Positions 37,983-49,131 of a DNA stretch of 64,000 bases are shown here, one piece after another. The notes below the pieces were generated by a model that saw only the letters and a list, made by a program, of their open reading frames with translations, made no database searches and was not told the DNA's origin. The translations under genes were made by a program, and so were the position numbers. Source of the stretch: JAGQYH01 sp041393015 (GTDB lineage Bacteria > Bacteroidota > Bacteroidia > Chitinophagales > JADIYW01); assembly GCA_041393015.1 (NCBI GenBank), contig JAWKKV010000009.1, forward strand, positions 1 to 64,000. The letters are read 5' to 3'. Position 1 is the stretch's first letter. Each line of letters opens with the position of its first letter.

Positions 37983-38828
37983 TTGGTTCGGTGGATGGAA
38001 ACTATACTGGAACCGTTACGGATGCTACTACTCTTGTTCTACAGTTACGTCCCGGTAACAATCGGATTAGCAGCTCAATTATCTGTAGCGGAATCTCATA
38101 CTGATGTTATTTGTAATGATGGTTCTGGAACTAGTGATGATGGAACAGCTACTTTAACAGCTACTAACGGTGTTGGTACTTTAACTTACGGGTTAACGGG
38201 TCAGACTTCTAACAATACTGGCTTATTTACTGGTCTTGCTGCTGGAAACTATACTGGAACTGTTACGGATGCTAATGGTTGTTCGGCTAGTGTGCCGGTA
38301 ACAATCGGATTAGCAGCTCAATTATCTGTAGCGGAATCTCATACTGATGTTATTTGTAATGATGGTTCTGGAACTAGTGATGATGGAACAGCTACTTTAA
38401 CAGCTAACGGTGTTGGTACTTTAACTTACGGGTTAACGGGTCAGACTTCTAACAATACTGGCTTATTTACTGGTCTTGCAGCTGGAAACTATACTGGAAC
38501 TGTTACGGATGCTAATGGTTGTTCTGCTAGTGTGCCGGTAACAATCGGATTAGCAGCTCAATTATCTGTAGCGGAATCTCATACTGATGTTATTTGTAAT
38601 GATGGTTCTGGAACTAGTGATGATGGAACAGTTACTTTAACAGCTACAAACGGTGTTGGTACTTTAACTTACGGGTTAACGGGTCAGACTTCTAACAATA
38701 CTGGCTTATTTACTGGTCTTGCAGCTGGAAACTATACTGGAACTGTTACGGATGCAAATGGTTGTTCAGCTTCTGTGCTTGTAACAATCGGATTAGCTGC
38801 TCAATTATCTGTAGCAGATTCATACTGA
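37983..38828 (+). pseudogene. In-frame fragment of the adhesin (three SprB repeats)
   Basis: Reading frame of about 280 residues holding three nearly identical 81-residue repeats (LSVAESHTDVICNDGSG to VPVTIGLAAQ). The first 20 or so residues are from garbled sequence, so the apparent start is not real. One repeat has lost one codon. Part of the 34598-45727 gene. Confidence 0.6.
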
Positions 38829-40803
38829 TGTTATTTGTATGACGGTTCTGGAACTAGTGATGATGGAACAGCTACTTTAACAGCTACTAAGTACTAACAC
38901 ATGGTAGACAGTCCATATACTTGTTGAGTGTAATGGTGAATGATTTTGACGGTTGATGGTTAACGGGTCGACTTCTAATAATACTGGCTTATTTACTGGT
39001 CTTGCAGCTGGAAACTATACAGGAACTGTTACGGATGCAAATGGTATGTTCGGCTCAATCTGTGCGGCTGTAATATCTGGAATTGCAGCTCAAAACGGTG
39101 TTAACTTGGATAATGCAATTGAAATATACCTGTTACCTTTGTTCATGTAATAATGGATGAATCGATGTAAGTTTGTAAAGCTTTAACTGCTACTCGGCTT
39201 ACAAACTGGTGACTTAACGATGGTTCAGCTGGATACGTTAGTGTAACTGGAGTCATACTGGTAATGACCATATGCATATTTAACAGCAACTGGGATAATG
39301 GAGAATAACCAATGAGCAAAATACTGCTTACGGATAATTTGAATTAGCACTGGCAACCATACTGTTAACTATATGATGAACAGATTAACAGACAAAGGTT
39401 GTACTATTACATCTTGTGATGCGAACTACGGAAGTTTTGCTTGCACAATGAGCTGCTCAAAACCATGAGTAGAGGTAGTATTGGACAGTTCTCGCGTGCG
39501 CCAAATAATGCAACTATGAAGATCAATGGTTCTAGTCCGCTCAGCGTCTGTTATTTGTAATATGGTGAAGAAGATGGATCTGCAGTTGTAACTGTTACTG
39601 GAGGTAATGGTGACTATACTTATGCTTGCAAAGGGGATAATGGTGAAACAGAAATGATGGAATGATACCGACTTACTTATACCAATGGTGCTGGAAACCA
39701 TAATTAGTGTAACAATATTACCGATAGTAGAAACGGATGTATGACAACTGCTTTTACGGCATTGTACCGGTTTAACCATATTGGGCTGGAACAACGTTCA
39801 TGCACGAGTATTACAGTTAACTTGTATGACCTGCTTGAACAACAAGACAAATAGTACCGGTTGTAGATGTAATGGTGAAGACAATGGATGTTTCTGCGAC
39901 TGTTACCCTCAACGGTGGATATTTGTGACGGTGGATGATCTACGACGGCTTAACACGGTTATGGGAGTTTTAATCAAGAAACAACTGCTATTGTTCTGCT
40001 GCACGGCAACCGGCTTAGACGGCTGGAGTTCACACCGTTACAGTGTCAGATAGCAAGGATTTACAACTACCCGGTTGTGAGTGTGTAACAATGGTTCTGT
40101 AGGAACCTGAAGTAGCTTTAACCAACATTGTAATGCTGCTCAAGTAAGGTTCGGCTAGTGTGCTGTAATGGTTAGAAGCTCAACGCTCAGTTAACGGCTG
40201 GAACTGTATGATACTCCTCAAGGTGGAAACGGTAACGGATACGCTTATACAATTACATGGGATCTTAATCAAGAATGGACGATAACTGCTACGGCGGTAA
40301 CCGGTTTAACAGCTGAGTTCATACGAACGTTACAGGCTAACAGAACATAGTGCTAAAAGGATGCTGGTATTTAACAGCCACTTGGAGTTACTATGATGTA
40401 ACAATTTCTGAACCATACTGAAGTTTTAACTTGTAATGCTGCTCAACGGAGTAAGTTGCCACAGATAGTAAAGGATGTATGTGTGTAATGGTGAAGATAA
40501 TGGTCTGGCTACTGTTACCCTCTAAGGTGCAGAAACGGTGGAATACGCTTACTTATGGGATAATCAAGAAACAACTGCTACGGTAACAGCAACCGGCTTA
40601 ACATTACTGGCTGGAGAACCTTCAGAAGTTTATACCGTTACAGTAACTGGAGGTAATGATTCTGGGATGCATTAGAACTACTTGCCTACAGATGTAATAC
40701 AAATTGACTCTGAAAGTCCGGTGAAGTGTTTAACTTGTAATGTAATGGTGAACGCTGCTCACAATAGTAAGGATGTCCAGTCTACTGTTACTCACTCTGT
40801 GTA

Positions 40804-41022
40804 ATGGTGAAGACAATGGTTCGGCTATTACCTCAAGGTGGAAACGGTGGATACACTTACTTATGGGATAATCAAGAAACAACTGCTACGGCAACTGGTT
40901 TAACGGCTGGAGTTCATACCGTTACAGTGACTGATAGTAAAGGATGTACTACTACTTGTGATGTAACAATTTCTGAACCATTTAACTTGTACTGCTACGC
41001 AAGACAGTCCGGTTGTATGTAA
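40804..41022 (+). pseudogene. Fragment of the adhesin (class-2 SprB repeat)
   Basis: 72-residue frame containing one nearly complete repeat, GGYTYLWDNQETTATATG to TTTCDVTISEP, closed off on both sides by single-base indels. Belongs to the same gene as 34598-37924. Confidence 0.5.
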
Positions 41023-41458
41023 TGGTGAAGCCAACGGTTCGGCTACTGTTACTCCTCAAGGTGGAAACGGTGGATACACTTACTTATGGATAATCAAGAA
41101 ACAACTGCTACGGCAACCGGCTTAACGACTGGAGTTCATACCGTTACAGTAACTGATAGTGGATGACAACTACTTGCGAAGTAACAATTTCTGAACCTGA
41201 AGTTTTAACTTGTTCTGCTCAAGAAGTCCAGTTGTGTGTAATGGTGAAGACAATGGTTCTGCTACTGTTACTCCTCAAGGTGGAAATGGTGGATACACTT
41301 ACCATGGGATAATCAAGAAACAACTGCTACGGCAACCGGTTTAACAGCTGGAGTTCATACCGTTACAGTAACAGATAGTAAAGGATGTACAACTACTTGC
41401 GAAGTGACAATCACAGAACCTGAAGTTTTAACTTGTTCTGCTACACAAGACAGTCCGG

Positions 41459-41899
41459 TTGTGTGTAATGGTGAAGCCAATGGTTCTGCTACCGTTACTC
41501 CTCAAGGTGAAAGTGGATAAATACTTATGGGATAATGAAACAACTGCTACCGGTTTAACAGCTGGGTTCACCGTTACGGTAACAGATAGTAGGATGTACT
41601 ACTTCTTGCGAAGTGACAATTACAGAACTGAAGTTTTAACTTGTTCTGCTACACAAGACAGTCCGGTTGTGTGTAATGGTGAAGCCAACGGTTCGGCTAC
41701 TGTTACTCCTCAAGGTGGAAATGGTGGATACACTTACTTATGGGATAATCAAACAACTGCTACGGCAACCGGTTTAACAGCTGGAGTTCATACCGTTACA
41801 GTGACAGATAGTAAAGGATGTACCACTACTTGTGATGTGACAATCAGAACCAGAAGTTTTAACTTGTTCTGCTACACAAGACAGTCCGGTTGTGTGTAA
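41459..41899 (+). pseudogene. Fragment of the adhesin (two class-2 SprB repeats)
   Basis: 146-residue frame with two damaged class-2 repeats. Short deletions (for example in the DNETTATG segment) and frame changes at both ends show it is a piece of the larger repeat gene, not a gene of its own. Confidence 0.5.
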
Positions 41900-42034
41900 T
41901 GGTGAAGCCAATGGTTCGGCTACTTTACTCCTCAAGGTGGAAATGGTATTGATATTACCTTTGGGATAATGAAGAAACACTGCTACTGGTTTAACAGCTG
42001 GAGTTCATACTGTAACGGTAACAGATAGCAAAGG

Positions 42035-45000
42035 ATGTACTACTTCTTGCAAGTAACAATTACTGAACCAAGTTTTAACTTGTTCTGCTACACAAGACAG
42101 TCGGTTGAGTGTAATGGTGAAAACAATGGATCGGCTACTGTTACTCCTCAAGGTGGAAATGGTGGATACACTTACTTATGGGATAATCAAGAAACAACTG
42201 CTACGGCAACTGGTTTAACAGCTGGAGTTCATACCGTTACGGTGACTGATAGCAAAGGATGTACTACTACTTGCGATGTAACAATTTCTGAACCTGAAGT
42301 TTTAACCTGTACTGCTACACAAGACAGTCCGGTTGTGTGTAATGGTGAAGACAATGGTTCGGCTACTGTTACTCCTCAAGGTGGGAACGGTGGATATACT
42401 TACCTTTGGGATAATCAAGAAACTACTGCTACGGCAACTGGTTTAACAGCTGGAGTTCATACCGTTACAGTAACAGATAGTAAAGGATGTACAACTACTT
42501 GCGAAGTGACAATCACAGAACCTGAAGTTTTAACTTGTTCAATTGTTCAAGATGCTGAGGTAGTTTGTAATGGAGGTTCTGATGGAACAGCAACCGTTAC
42601 ACCTAATGGTGGAAATGGTGGATATACTTACCTATGGGATAATCAAGAAACTACTGCTACGGCAACTGGTTTAACAGCTGGAGTTCATACCGTTACGGTA
42701 ACTGATAGTAAAGGTTGTACAACCTCTTGTGAAGTAACTATTACAGAACCTGAAGTTTTAACTTCTACTTCTAACTCAATAATTTGTTTTGGTGAGTCAG
42801 CTTCAATAGGAAATGTGAATTATAGCTATCCTGGATCTTATACTGATACTTTAAGCTCTGTTGAAGGTTGTGATAGTATTGTTACATTAAACTTATTAGT
42901 TAATCCAATCTTTGAAATTTTACAAGCAGCTGAAACTTGTAATCCACAAGAAGCAGGAACTGTTACAATAAATAATGGAAGCTCGGAAGGTTGCGATTCA
43001 TCAATTACGACAACCACTACTCTACTAGATAGCTACGATATTACTGTATATACCACTAGCTGTGATATTAATGACATTGGTAGCTCAACAACAAGTTTTG
43101 TTGCTTCTAATGGTTGCGATAGTTCTGTAACTACTATTACTTCTTTAGTTGATAGCTATAACATGACTGTTAGTGCTACAACTTGTAATCCAAATGAAGT
43201 AGGTGTAACCACACAAACTTTTACGGCTTCTACAGGTTGCGATAGTACAGTGACAACAAATACTACATTAGTTAATTCTTACAACATTACTGTTTTAACA
43301 GTAAGTTGTGATCCTGACGATGTTGGTACTTCAGTTCAAACATTAACATCAGTAAATGGATGTGATAGTACAATAACTACGATTACTGATTTAGCCAATA
43401 GCTATGCTTTAGTAGTCAATGCAACTAGTTGTGATCCAAATGATGTGGGTACATCTACTCAAACATTAACTGCAACTTCTGGTTGTGATAGTACAATTAC
43501 TACTGTTACTACTCTAGTAGAAGGTTATGATATACTAACGGTGTTAACTACTTGTAATCCTTTAGATACTGGATATGTTAAGAGCTACTATGCTAGTGCA
43601 CAAGGATGTGATAGTATTGTAACCGTTCAAACAATTCTGTTACCAAGTGATGAAGTAAACATTTCTGCCAATATTTGTGCAGGTGACAGTTACGAGTTCA
43701 ATGGAATGACTGTATCTTCAACTGGAACTTATTCAAGTACATTTACTAATAGTGCTGGTTGCGATAGTGTCATCATATTAAACTTAACGGTTGATCCATA
43801 CGAAACAGGTGCATTAACAGTACAGCTTTGTGCTGGTGACAGCGCCACTATTAACGGGGTAGATTATTATACAGCAACAGGAACTTATATTGATACTATA
43901 CCAAGTTCAAACTGTGATAGTATTGTAACCCTAACGATTGAAGCTCCTGAAGCGTTATCATTGACTGCTACACAAGTAAATGTAAGTTGTAATGAAGCGT
44001 CTGATGGCTCAATTGATTTAACAGTAACTGGTGGCTTCCCTCCTTATACTTTCCTTTGGAGTAACGGTGAAACTACTGAAGATCTTAGCAACTTAGTTGC
44101 TGGAACTTATACTGTGATGGTTTCTGATGAAAATGATTGTGAAAATGAAGTAGAAGTAGTCATTACTGAACCAGATCCACTAAGAGTAACAGGAGTACCT
44201 AGTCCTTCTAGTTGTTTCTCAACGGCTGATGGAAGCATAGATATTACTGTTGAAGGTGGAACTGCTCCATACAGCTATGCTTGGAGCACTGGAGACACAA
44301 CGGAAGATATCAGCAACTTATTGGTTGGAAGTTATACCGTAACTGTTACTGATTCAAATAATTGTACTGCTAGCTTTATAACAGCTGTAGTAACAGATGG
44401 TGAATTAGATCCGTTAGTCGTATTTATTACTGCTGATGTTGAAACGCTTTGTTCAGGCTCAACCGGTATTATTACAGGTCCTGGAGGATTAGCAGTTTAT
44501 CAATGGTTTAACAACAATGATACTATTGTAGGAGCTACTGATTCATTCTTAGTTGTTACTGAACCTGGATCATATAGCTTATATATTGAAGATGCTTCTG
44601 GTTGTAACTCTGGTACATCAGATCCATTAATCATTGGCGCTACTCCACCATTAACACCAGATATTAATCAAGGTGGATTGATCCTTTGTCCTGGAGGTGG
44701 AACCATTACATTAGCAGCAGACGAAGGTTTTGAAACTTACGAATGGTCTTTTGGAAATGATATTATAGATGGTGCAACATCAAACGTAATAGCCATTGAT
44801 CAAGAAGGAACTTATTATGTAACTGTAACAGACGAAAACGGTTGTTCAGGAACTGATAGCATTGAAGCAGCTTTTGATACTTATGAAACATCAATAGACA
44901 CAGTTTATGTTGATGTGATTGAAGCTACAGGCACTACTATTTGTTTAGATGATGAGTGGGAATTCCCTGGAGACATTGCCAATGTTGCGATCTGCAGACA

Positions 45001-45727
45001 ACCAAGTGAAGTGACCTTTGATTTTGATATTGATGGACATACATTATGCATTAATTTTGATAGAAGGAATGAAGAAGTTGGTACTGATACCTTATGTATT
45101 ATCGTTTCTGACAATTCAGTTTGTGGATACAGCGATACTGCCATTATCATCATTAACTTAACTGATACTGATGAACCTCCAGTGGCTGTTGAAGAATGTG
45201 TTGAAGTATTCGAAAATGAAGACATCACTATTGAAGTACTGTCGAACGACATTGATCCTGATGGAGATGAGTTATACGTCAGCAACATTGTATCTGATCC
45301 TGCTCATGGTTATGTAACTATTGAAGGAGATGGATCTTCAGTTACCTATACACCAAACAGTGATTACTGCGGTACGGATACCTTCTACTATGAAGTTTGC
45401 GATGTAAACAACAATGGTTGCGATACTACATTTGTTTGTATTGATGTATTGTGCGACTGTTTTATACCGGATGGATTCTCTCCTAACAATGACGGTATTA
45501 ACGACTACTTCGTGATTGAATGCTTAGATCAAATTGATAATGGAATTCTAAGAATTTATAATAGATGGGGAACTGAAATTTACAATAATCCGAATTATAA
45601 AAATGATTGGGACGGCGTATACAAAGGCAAACCATTACCTGAAGGCACCTATTACTTTACCATCACTTTTACTGACCATAATGGTAACACATTTGATGGT
45701 GCAGGTGATCTAACCATTTTAAGATAA
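42035..45727 (+). CDS. Giant SprB-repeat surface adhesin, C-terminal part with T9SS type B sorting domain
   Basis: 1230 residues as read, but the first 25 or so come from a shifted frame, so the start is not genuine and this is the 3' part of the gene beginning at 34598. In order: three class-2 SprB repeats; five Cys-containing units of about 44 residues (pattern TSCDxNDxG...GCDSTxTT, about 42.95-43.65 kb); two more SprB-like repeats (about 43.97-44.40 kb); Ig-like segments; a cadherin-like domain (NDIDPDGDELYV, YTPNSDYCGTDTFYYEVCD); and a type B sorting domain from about 45460 (DGFSPNNDGINDYF, IYNRWGTEIY). It is followed after 16 nt by its likely secretion partner PorP/SprF. Confidence 0.85.
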   Translation: MYYFLQVTITEPSFNLFCYTRQSVECNGENNGSATVTPQGGNGGYTYLWDNQETTATATGLTAGVHTVTVTDSKGCTTTCDVTISEPEVLTCTATQDSPVVCNGEDNGSATVTPQGGNGGYTYLWDNQETTATATGLTAGVHTVTVTDSKGCTTTCEVTITEPEVLTCSIVQDAEVVCNGGSDGTATVTPNGGNGGYTYLWDNQETTATATGLTAGVHTVTVTDSKGCTTSCEVTITEPEVLTSTSNSIICFGESASIGNVNYSYPGSYTDTLSSVEGCDSIVTLNLLVNPIFEILQAAETCNPQEAGTVTINNGSSEGCDSSITTTTTLLDSYDITVYTTSCDINDIGSSTTSFVASNGCDSSVTTITSLVDSYNMTVSATTCNPNEVGVTTQTFTASTGCDSTVTTNTTLVNSYNITVLTVSCDPDDVGTSVQTLTSVNGCDSTITTITDLANSYALVVNATSCDPNDVGTSTQTLTATSGCDSTITTVTTLVEGYDILTVLTTCNPLDTGYVKSYYASAQGCDSIVTVQTILLPSDEVNISANICAGDSYEFNGMTVSSTGTYSSTFTNSAGCDSVIILNLTVDPYETGALTVQLCAGDSATINGVDYYTATGTYIDTIPSSNCDSIVTLTIEAPEALSLTATQVNVSCNEASDGSIDLTVTGGFPPYTFLWSNGETTEDLSNLVAGTYTVMVSDENDCENEVEVVITEPDPLRVTGVPSPSSCFSTADGSIDITVEGGTAPYSYAWSTGDTTEDISNLLVGSYTVTVTDSNNCTASFITAVVTDGELDPLVVFITADVETLCSGSTGIITGPGGLAVYQWFNNNDTIVGATDSFLVVTEPGSYSLYIEDASGCNSGTSDPLIIGATPPLTPDINQGGLILCPGGGTITLAADEGFETYEWSFGNDIIDGATSNVIAIDQEGTYYVTVTDENGCSGTDSIEAAFDTYETSIDTVYVDVIEATGTTICLDDEWEFPGDIANVAICRQPSEVTFDFDIDGHTLCINFDRRNEEVGTDTLCIIVSDNSVCGYSDTAIIIINLTDTDEPPVAVEECVEVFENEDITIEVLSNDIDPDGDELYVSNIVSDPAHGYVTIEGDGSSVTYTPNSDYCGTDTFYYEVCDVNNNGCDTTFVCIDVLCDCFIPDGFSPNNDGINDYFVIECLDQIDNGILRIYNRWGTEIYNNPNYKNDWDGVYKGKPLPEGTYYFTITFTDHNGNTFDGAGDLTILR

Positions 45728-45743
45728 TTGAAAAGCAGCTAAT

Positions 45744-46757
45744 ATGAAAAATATGTATAAATATTTAGCAAAACGATACATTAAGCCCCTCCTATTGATT
45801 GCTGTATTTGGTTTGTTTGCCATTGAGACTCAAGCTCAACAAGAGCTCTTGACCACCCAATGGGCATACAATAAGCTTACGGTTAACCCGGCTTATGCAG
45901 GCGGTAAAGACATGTTTAGTGTCAGAGCGTTGCATAGACAACAATGGGTTGGCATTGATGGGCGGCCAATTACTACGGTCTTAAATGCGCACAGTCCATT
46001 CTTGAGAGATAGAATTGCAATGGGTATTTCTTATATGCACGATAAACTAGGTGTTATGAATTCAAACACTTTAGCGCTTAGTTATGCCTATAGACTGCCA
46101 TTTGAAAGAAACGATAGTAAACTTGCATTTGGGGTAAACTTCGGTTTTGAAGCATTAAAAATCAATGCGGGCGGTTTGCAGCTCAATGATAATTTTGATC
46201 CTATTAAAGAACAGAATTATTCATCAATCAATCTTAAAACCGGAGCTGGTGTTTATTATTATGCTCCTAAATTTTATGTTGGTGTCTCCACTCCTAATGT
46301 TATTCCTAACCGTTTTTATAAAACATCAGACGATTTTTTAAACGATGATGAATCAAAGCAAGCTATTCACCTTTATTTAATGGGTGGTTATGCATTTGAA
46401 ATCGCCGATAAAAAAGTTGTGTTAAAACCACAAGTTTTATTCAAAACAGTTTTAAGTGGTCAAAAGAAAGCACCATGGCAAATGGATTGGAACATTTCAA
46501 TGATCTTATATGAAAGATTAATTTTAGGTAGTACGGTAAGAACTACAATTGGCAATAAAAATGAAAATAATCTAGAAGACGTAGCTAGTGCTGACCTAAT
46601 GATTGGCGTATATGCTACAAAACAATTTTTGATTGGTTATGCTTATGATTTTACTATAGGACATTTAAGTAATTACGACTCAGGTTCACATGAAATAATG
46701 TTGGGCTTTGATATGAATTTTAAACGAGCTGGTTCTTATACACCAAGATATTTCTAG
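45744..46757 (+). CDS. PorP/SprF family type IX secretion membrane protein
   Basis: 337 residues, signal peptide ending near TQAQ. The start of the mature part, QELLTTQWAYNKLTVNPAYAGG followed by VRALHRQQWVGIDG, is the defining PorP/SprF signature, and the rest is an outer-membrane barrel. SprF in Flavobacterium johnsoniae is needed for secretion of the adhesin SprB, whose gene lies just before it, and the arrangement here is the same: it starts 16 nt after the adhesin stop. I infer it is the dedicated outer-membrane partner for that type B substrate. Confidence 0.92.
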   Translation: MKNMYKYLAKRYIKPLLLIAVFGLFAIETQAQQELLTTQWAYNKLTVNPAYAGGKDMFSVRALHRQQWVGIDGRPITTVLNAHSPFLRDRIAMGISYMHDKLGVMNSNTLALSYAYRLPFERNDSKLAFGVNFGFEALKINAGGLQLNDNFDPIKEQNYSSINLKTGAGVYYYAPKFYVGVSTPNVIPNRFYKTSDDFLNDDESKQAIHLYLMGGYAFEIADKKVVLKPQVLFKTVLSGQKKAPWQMDWNISMILYERLILGSTVRTTIGNKNENNLEDVASADLMIGVYATKQFLIGYAYDFTIGHLSNYDSGSHEIMLGFDMNFKRAGSYTPRYF

Positions 46758-46778
46758 TCATTAGAATAAAAAAATAAA

Positions 46779-49013
46779 ATGATGAATAAGTTATTATTGA
46801 TATTGGTTTTAGTGGTTTCAGGTTTTACATTAAAAGCCGGAGACTTAAACTTAGAAACCGCCGATGATTTATATAGTAGACTGGCATTTAATAAAGCTGC
46901 CGTGTTCTATACTAAATATTTAAAGAAAAACAGCGACATTGACGTTTGGTTGAAATTGGCTGATTGCTATGATAAAACTAACAACTACGAAAGTTTAGCA
47001 GCTACTTTAGACTCGGTGGTCAATCATCCTGAAGTACAACAAAACGATGAAGCATATGTTGATTATGCTCAAGTATTGCAAATTTTAGGAAAACCTTCTG
47101 AGGCTGCCAAATGGTATCAAAAATACTTGGATAGACATCCTGAAGATGCTAGAGCCAAGAATCAGTTAAGTGCAAGTCAGTCTGAGATTAAAGATGAATC
47201 TAGAAGATACTATTTAGAGAATATGGAGTTTAATACTTCATCATTTGAATATGCTCCTAATTTTTTAAATGGTGCTTTTGTTTATACCTCTACAACATCG
47301 GAAGGAAATACATCAGTTAAAAACCATAACTGGACAGGCAGTTCGTACAGCGATCTTAAACAATACGATTTAGATACGTTCAATGTATTTTTCTTATTCA
47401 ATGAAATGAATCAATTAAATACCAGATATGATGACGGTCCATTTGTAGTGGATCCTATTGATGGTTCAATTTATTATACAAGAAACAACTACGATCTATC
47501 AAAAAAATTGAATAAAAAAGATTTTGGTTTCGATGATAATATGAACTTGAAAATTTATGTTGCCGAACACAAACTTGGTAACATTAGTAAAGCCAAAGAA
47601 TTTCAGCACAATTTTGCACAATACAATACTGGTCATCCGGCTATCAGTCCTGATGGCGCTTATTTAGTTTTCACTTGCGACGTTCCTGATAGTAATGCCG
47701 TTGGCGGAAGAGATTTATATTATTGCGAAAGAGATAGTAACGGTTGGACGGCTCCAAAGCTTCTAACTTCTGCGATCAATACCGAAGGTGATGAACTTTT
47801 TCCTTACTTCCATAAAGATGGATCGTTATACTTTGCATCAAATGGATTAGGTAGCTATGGTGGACTAGACATTTTTAAAGCCAATATGGATTTAGAAAAC
47901 AATGAGTTGATCTCATTAGAGCATCTACCCTATCCATTAAACTCTACTTATGATGATTTTGGAATTGTATTCGCAGATGCAAGTAATGGATTTTTTACTT
48001 CAGACCGACCAGATGGTAAAGGGCATGATGATATCTATTCTTTTAAAGACAACACTATTTTATTGAGAGGAATTGTCTTAAATAAAGAAACAGATGAAAT
48101 TTTACCTGGCTCTTTTATTAAAGTTGGTGATCAAGAAGTTGTTCTCTTAGAAGGTGAAACGGATGGTGAAGCTAGATTTGAAACCCGTGTTTACAAAAAC
48201 AGAGTTTATGATCTATTCGCTGATGAAGATTACTTCTACAATACTACGATGCAAGTAAATACTGCCAAACACAAAGGTAATTTACCAATTGAAGTAACAT
48301 TGAAACTACAACCGATTAAATACAATGTTCAAGTATTAGATTTTGTAACCAAGAATCCTATTTCTGGTGCAGTAGTAGATGTTACATTTAACTGTGATCA
48401 AGAGGCTGAAAACGTAACAACAAGAAGCAATGGTATGCATGCACTACCCGTTTATAAAGGCTGTGAGTATAGCTTTAAAGCCAAAGCAGATGGTTACTTA
48501 GCGGAGTATTTAGTGTGGCAATCACCTAAAGAAGATAAAGATGAGACAGTTATCATCTATTTAAAGGAAATCGAAATCGGACAAACGATTGTGCTTAAAA
48601 ACATCTATTATGATTTTGATGAAAGCTATATAAGATTAGAAGAATCATTTGAAGATTTAGATAAGGTATATACTTTCTTAAGAGATAATCCGGAGCTGAT
48701 TGTTCAAATCAATTCTCATACAGATGCTAGAGGATCTAAACTGTACAACGAAGGGCTTTCTCAAAGAAGAGCACAGTCTGTGGTTAATCATTTAATTGGA
48801 AGAAATATTCCAAAAGAAAGATTAAAAGCTGAAGGATTTGGTGAAAGAGTTTTAGTTAATCAATGTTCAGATGGTGTAAAATGTTCTGAAGAAGAGCATC
48901 AAATGAACAGAAGAACTGAATTCCAAGTAATTGACATCAATGGAGCGACTAAGATTAAATCAGATGCTAGAAATGACATTCAGATTGACCCTTGTAAAGA
49001 TTGCCCGTTCTAA
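46779..49013 (+). CDS. TPR/beta-propeller/OmpA envelope protein (PorE-like)
   Basis: 744 residues with a signal peptide. Residues about 20-135 form TPR-like helices, about 190-430 carry PD40-type beta-propeller repeats (YNTGHPAISPDGAYLVF, FPYFHKDGSLYFASNGLG), then two carboxypeptidase-regulatory-like beta-domains (about 430-600), and about 610-725 is an OmpA peptidoglycan-binding domain (YYDFDESYIR, INSHTDARGS, LSQRRAQSVV). The same layout is found in PorE, which links the T9SS to peptidoglycan. It starts 21 nt after the PorP/SprF gene, so it is the third member of the adhesin operon. Confidence 0.85.
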   Translation: MMNKLLLILVLVVSGFTLKAGDLNLETADDLYSRLAFNKAAVFYTKYLKKNSDIDVWLKLADCYDKTNNYESLAATLDSVVNHPEVQQNDEAYVDYAQVLQILGKPSEAAKWYQKYLDRHPEDARAKNQLSASQSEIKDESRRYYLENMEFNTSSFEYAPNFLNGAFVYTSTTSEGNTSVKNHNWTGSSYSDLKQYDLDTFNVFFLFNEMNQLNTRYDDGPFVVDPIDGSIYYTRNNYDLSKKLNKKDFGFDDNMNLKIYVAEHKLGNISKAKEFQHNFAQYNTGHPAISPDGAYLVFTCDVPDSNAVGGRDLYYCERDSNGWTAPKLLTSAINTEGDELFPYFHKDGSLYFASNGLGSYGGLDIFKANMDLENNELISLEHLPYPLNSTYDDFGIVFADASNGFFTSDRPDGKGHDDIYSFKDNTILLRGIVLNKETDEILPGSFIKVGDQEVVLLEGETDGEARFETRVYKNRVYDLFADEDYFYNTTMQVNTAKHKGNLPIEVTLKLQPIKYNVQVLDFVTKNPISGAVVDVTFNCDQEAENVTTRSNGMHALPVYKGCEYSFKAKADGYLAEYLVWQSPKEDKDETVIIYLKEIEIGQTIVLKNIYYDFDESYIRLEESFEDLDKVYTFLRDNPELIVQINSHTDARGSKLYNEGLSQRRAQSVVNHLIGRNIPKERLKAEGFGERVLVNQCSDGVKCSEEEHQMNRRTEFQVIDINGATKIKSDARNDIQIDPCKDCPF

Positions 49014-49054
49014 AGAATTAATATTAAACTACGGAGCTTAAAAACCTCCTTTTT

Positions 49055-49099
49055 GGACTGCATGAGCGAATTAATATAGTTTATGCAGTTCTTTTTTTT
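49055..49099 (+). terminator. Intrinsic terminator of the adhesin operon
   Basis: Stem GGACTGCAT pairs with ATGCAGTTC (one wobble), loop of 19 nt, followed by T8 (49092-49099). It ends the adhesin-PorP-OmpA transcript ahead of rimM. Confidence 0.8.
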
Positions 49100-49131
49100 A
49101 GGACTATTAACCAAAAAGTTATCTTCGCAAA

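Larger units (their letters stand above)
37921..42110 (+). other. Corrupted stretch of the adhesin repeat region
   Basis: About 4.2 kb in which SprB repeats are broken by dense small insertions and deletions, except for three clean repeats at about 38050-38815. From 38816 to about 40500 the order and the distinguishing base variants match the clean interval 36620-37800: one class-1 repeat, the two single repeats, then class-2 repeats. The clean partner variants include TCTGCGACTGTTAC, and a CAC-for-CAT change in GTTCACACCGTTACAG. Extra words inserted in this copy come from other repeats of the same gene. I infer a sequencing or assembly fault. Confidence 0.75.

Noticed and set aside
39426..40053. 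Separate small genes on both strands in the garbled adhesin region (39426-39794 minus, 39781-40053 plus)
   Set aside because: They consist of scrambled repeat words and exist only because of the corruption.
34598..45727. True pseudogenisation of the adhesin
   Set aside because: The flanking repeats and both ends are intact and unusually clean, while damage is confined to a stretch that duplicates a clean interval, which fits a sequence error better.
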